This document shows positions 61,465-64,000 of a stretch of 64,000 nt of DNA, piece after piece; positions within the stretch are counted from its first letter, which is position 1, and each line of letters starts with the position of its first letter. The translations under genes and the position numbers were made by a program. Source of the DNA: Pirellulales bacterium (GTDB lineage Bacteria > Planctomycetota > Planctomycetia > Pirellulales > JAEUIK01); the NCBI GenBank assembly GCA_019694435.1, contig JAIBBZ010000020.1, positions 1 through 64,000 on the forward strand, read 5' to 3'. The notes beneath the pieces are model-generated. The model had not been told where the DNA came from, searched no databases, and saw only the letters and a list, made by a program, of their open reading frames with translations.

Positions 61465-63366
61465 ATGGCAAGCACCGCGACTGCGACCCACGCCCCGACT
61501 GCCCGCATTGTGCCGGGCACCGCCCTGCCCTGCTACGTATTCGAATCCGACCAGGATCTGGCCCGCTACGTGGCCCAGATGATGGCCGCGGTCATTCGCG
61601 AGCGCAACAGCGTCGGACAATTGGCGGTGTTCGGTCTACCGACCGGTTCGACGCCCTTGGGCGTCTACCGGCAGTTGGTCCGCATGCATCGCGACGAGGG
61701 GCTCGACCTGGCGGGCGTCGTCACCTTTAACCTCGACGAGTACTTCGGCACACCGCCCGACCAGTTGCAGAGTTACCACCGTTGGATGCACGACAATTTT
61801 TTCCGGCACGTCAATATCCGGCCGGAGAACATTCACATTCCCGACGGCATGGTGTCTCAGGACGAGGTTGAAGAGCACTGCCGGCGCTATGAAGAGGCGA
61901 TCGTCCGCGCCGGCGGGATCGATCTGCAGCTCTTGGGAATCGGCCGTAACGGCCACATCGGTTTCAACGAGCCGTTCAGCGTTCGTGGCAGCCGCACGCG
62001 GCTCGCCCGGCTCGACCCGATCACGCGCAAAGACGCCGCGAGCGATTTTTTCAGCGAGGACAACGTCCCGGCGACGGCCATCACGATGGGGATCGGCACG
62101 ATCTTCGAGGCCCGCAAGGTGGTGCTCATCGCGCTGGGCGAGCATAAAGCGCAGATCGTGCAACAAGCGGCCGAATTGCCGCTTTCGGATCGCGTGCCTG
62201 CGAGCTACCTGCGCGAGCATCCCGACGCCATGTTCCTGCTCGATCGGGCAGCCAGCGGCGCGCTGACGGGCGTGGCCACCCCGTGGCTGGCCGGCAACGT
62301 CAACTGGACCGACGAGTGGATCAAGAAGGCCGTGCTCTGGCTGGCCGACCGCGTGGGCAAGGCGCTGTTGAAGCTCGACGACAACGATTTCCGTGAGCAC
62401 AACCTGCACCAGTTGTTGCGTCACCACGGCCCGGCGCAAAAGCTCGCGCATCGCGTGTTTCGCTGGATGATGGATTCGATCGAATATCACCCGGCTGGCC
62501 GCGAGCCCAAGCGGGTCATCTGTTTCAGTCCGCACCCCGACGACGACGTGATCAGCATGGGCGGGTGCCTGATCCGGCTGGTCGACGACGGCCACGAAGT
62601 GCACGTGGCCTACATGACCAGCGGCAACATCGCCGTGTTCGACCACGACGCCCGCCGTGTGGCCGACCTGGTCACCGAGTACAACCGCATCTTCGGCATC
62701 GATCACGAGCGTTCGCAGGAAGTCGAGTCGCGCGTCACCGCGGCACTCGACAGCAAGCGCCCTGGCGAACCCGATTGCGAACACGTGCTCAAGATCAAGG
62801 CGCTGATCCGCTGGAGCGAGGCCAAGGCCGGCGCCGTCGTCTGTGGCTGCCGCGAAGAAAACCTGCACTTCCTCGATTTGCCGTTTTATCGTACTGGCAC
62901 GATCGCCAAGAATCCGGTGGGCGCCGAAGACGTACGGATCATTCGCGAGCTGATTGAACGCGTCGATCCGGACCAGGTGTACGTGGCGGGTGACCTGTCG
63001 GACCCGCACGGGACACATCGCGTGTGCGCCGAGGCCATCTTTCTGGCGCTCAGCGAAATCGAGGCCCAGCGCGGTGCGCGGCCCGAGGTCTTGCTGTATC
63101 GCGGTGCCTGGCAGGAATGGCCCGCCGACAAGATCGAGCTTGCTTTGCCGCTGAGTCCGAAGGACGTCGAGCGCAAGAAGCACGCCATCTTTCGCCACGA
63201 ATCGCAAAAAGACTCGGCGCTGTTTCCAGGGCCCGACGATCCGCGCGAATTCTGGCAACGGGCCGTCGACCGCAACCGCCATACGGCCGACGTCTACAAT
63301 CGGCTGGGCTTGCCGGAGTATTTCGCGATGGAAGGGTTCGTACGCTGGAACGGTCTGCCGCTCTGA
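61465..63366 (+). CDS. Glucosamine-6-phosphate deaminase fused to a PIG-L deacetylase
   Basis: ATG at 61465 gives 633 residues. The first 300 form a NagB domain (FGLPTGSTPLGVY, FNLDEYFG, GIGRNGHIGFNEP), which converts glucosamine 6-phosphate to fructose 6-phosphate and ammonia. Residues about 345-600 form a PIG-L domain with SPHPDDDV (His357). Both catalytic centres look intact. Fusions of this type are known in several phyla; the PIG-L part might deacetylate GlcNAc-6-P ahead of NagB, taking the place of NagA, which is inference. It is preceded by 155 bp of divergent promoter region. Confidence 0.9.
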   Translation: MASTATATHAPTARIVPGTALPCYVFESDQDLARYVAQMMAAVIRERNSVGQLAVFGLPTGSTPLGVYRQLVRMHRDEGLDLAGVVTFNLDEYFGTPPDQLQSYHRWMHDNFFRHVNIRPENIHIPDGMVSQDEVEEHCRRYEEAIVRAGGIDLQLLGIGRNGHIGFNEPFSVRGSRTRLARLDPITRKDAASDFFSEDNVPATAITMGIGTIFEARKVVLIALGEHKAQIVQQAAELPLSDRVPASYLREHPDAMFLLDRAASGALTGVATPWLAGNVNWTDEWIKKAVLWLADRVGKALLKLDDNDFREHNLHQLLRHHGPAQKLAHRVFRWMMDSIEYHPAGREPKRVICFSPHPDDDVISMGGCLIRLVDDGHEVHVAYMTSGNIAVFDHDARRVADLVTEYNRIFGIDHERSQEVESRVTAALDSKRPGEPDCEHVLKIKALIRWSEAKAGAVVCGCREENLHFLDLPFYRTGTIAKNPVGAEDVRIIRELIERVDPDQVYVAGDLSDPHGTHRVCAEAIFLALSEIEAQRGARPEVLLYRGAWQEWPADKIELALPLSPKDVERKKHAIFRHESQKDSALFPGPDDPREFWQRAVDRNRHTADVYNRLGLPEYFAMEGFVRWNGLPL

Positions 63367-63413
63367 CCGCCCGGTCGATGCCGTGGCGGACCACGCCGCA
63401 AGGAGTTCGTAGC

Positions 63414-64000
63414 ATGATGAGCGACGCGACAGCAGGTGGTTCGAGTGCTCCGACCGACGCCGCGCCCCCGCGCTGGCGGCCGCTCGATCGCGTCGAACGC
63501 CGCATCATGGGCGTGCTCATCGAAAAGGCCAAGACTACGCCCGACAGCTATCCGCTGTCGCTCAACGCGCTGGTCACGGGCTGCAATCAGAAGAATAACC
63601 GGCACCCGGTGACCAACTACGATGCCGACTCGCTCGAGCCCGCGCTCGAGCGATTACGGGCATCCGGGGCGATCGTGCTGGTCCAGGGCGACGGGCGTGT
63701 CTCGAAGTATCGCCACCTGGGCTACGAGTGGTTCGGCGTCAGCAAATTCGAGTTGGCCGTATTGGCCGAACTGCTGCTCCGTGGCCCGCAAACCGAGGGC
63801 GAGCTGCGCGGCCGGGCCGATCGCATGGACTCGATTCCCGATCTGGCCGCGCTGCGCCCCGTCGTGCAGGCGCTGAAAGACAAGAAGCTGATCATCGGCC
63901 TCTCGCCCGAGGGGCGCGGACACATTCTGACCCACAACTGCTATCCGCCCGAGGAACTCGAAAAGGTCCGTCGCGAAGCGCTGGCGCATGCCCCGGCGCC
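63414..64000 (+). CDS. YceH-type protein (DUF480), cut by window end
   Basis: AAGGAG lies 8 nt before ATG 63414. The 195 visible codons contain the family start LDRVERRIMGVLIEKAKTTP, DSYPLSLNALVTGCNQKNNR and a second winged helix with FELAVLAELLLRGPQTEGEL. It is a predicted helix-turn-helix protein without a settled function. It lies 47 bp after the NagB/PIG-L gene. The end is outside the window; E. coli YceH is about 215 residues. Confidence 0.88.
   Translation, partial: MMSDATAGGSSAPTDAAPPRWRPLDRVERRIMGVLIEKAKTTPDSYPLSLNALVTGCNQKNNRHPVTNYDADSLEPALERLRASGAIVLVQGDGRVSKYRHLGYEWFGVSKFELAVLAELLLRGPQTEGELRGRADRMDSIPDLAALRPVVQALKDKKLIIGLSPEGRGHILTHNCYPPEELEKVRREALAHAPA

Noticed and set aside
1-64000. 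tRNA, rRNA or CRISPR arrays
   Set aside because: No T-loop-like motif in a tRNA context, no rRNA sequence and no regularly spaced repeats were found by eye.

Overview
The window is GC-rich, densely coded chromosomal DNA, most probably from a planctomycete of the Pirellulales type. This rests on marker families rather than rRNA, which is absent. The markers are a 1147-residue PVC-type dehydrogenase with HEAT repeats and a CxxCH heme site, a large thioredoxin-like/CxxCH/copper-monooxygenase-like fusion, paired TMTC-like membrane TPR proteins, a small protein with the planctomycete N-terminus SLRTLVLVVTVVAVLLA, and an HpnN/MMPL-type transporter. I saw no tRNA, rRNA or CRISPR array.

Layout, left. 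1-5 kb has an FHA/coiled-coil gene running off the edge and, divergent from it, a zinc-ribbon membrane protein overlapping a secreted protein. 5-10 kb has a TraR/DksA zinc finger, an HtrA-type protease, a nucleoside hydrolase and trpD. 9.7-17.7 kb is a plus-strand series: MMPL/HpnN transporter, DCC thiol protein, a 32-residue basic protein, a FabZ-like dehydratase, rhomboid protease, trmB, a sterol-desaturase-type hydroxylase and a hypothetical. 17.7-24.2 kb has a PurF-type amidotransferase facing proB, a DUF3445 protein, two small membrane proteins, a membrane-anchored thioredoxin-like protein and a Fur regulator.

Middle. 24.3-38.5 kb is mostly minus strand: the PVC cytochrome gene overlapping an SGNH hydrolase, a DUF2306 membrane protein, a secreted protein with five internal repeats (plus strand), an MFS/spermidine-synthase/TPR fusion, a PHP/glycosyltransferase fusion and csrA. 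38.9-41.2 kb is the redox/copper fusion, ended by a clear intrinsic terminator. 41.4-44.4 kb is a small accessory segment: an AT-richer hypothetical gene, a complete 990-bp insertion sequence inside a palindrome, and a pRiA4b-type gene.

Right. 44.8-51.3 kb holds a PepSY membrane protein and two tandem TMTC-like proteins; near-identical promoter regions precede the PepSY gene and the first TMTC gene. 51.3-58.4 kb is a complete phosphate regulon on the minus strand, transcribed phoB-phoR-pstS-pstC-pstA-pstB-phoU. Matching 11-bp direct repeats precede phoB and pstS and look like PhoB sites. 58.6-64 kb has a large alpha/beta hydrolase overlapping a PIG-L deacetylase and, divergent from these, a NagB/PIG-L fusion followed by a YceH (DUF480) gene cut by the window edge.

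The most unusual structure is the insertion sequence at 42264-43253. It sits in the 7-nt loop of a perfect 10-bp-stem palindrome and has duplicated that loop. A second, truncated end lies at the same relative position in a neighbouring half-palindrome. This suggests an element that targets hairpin repeats.
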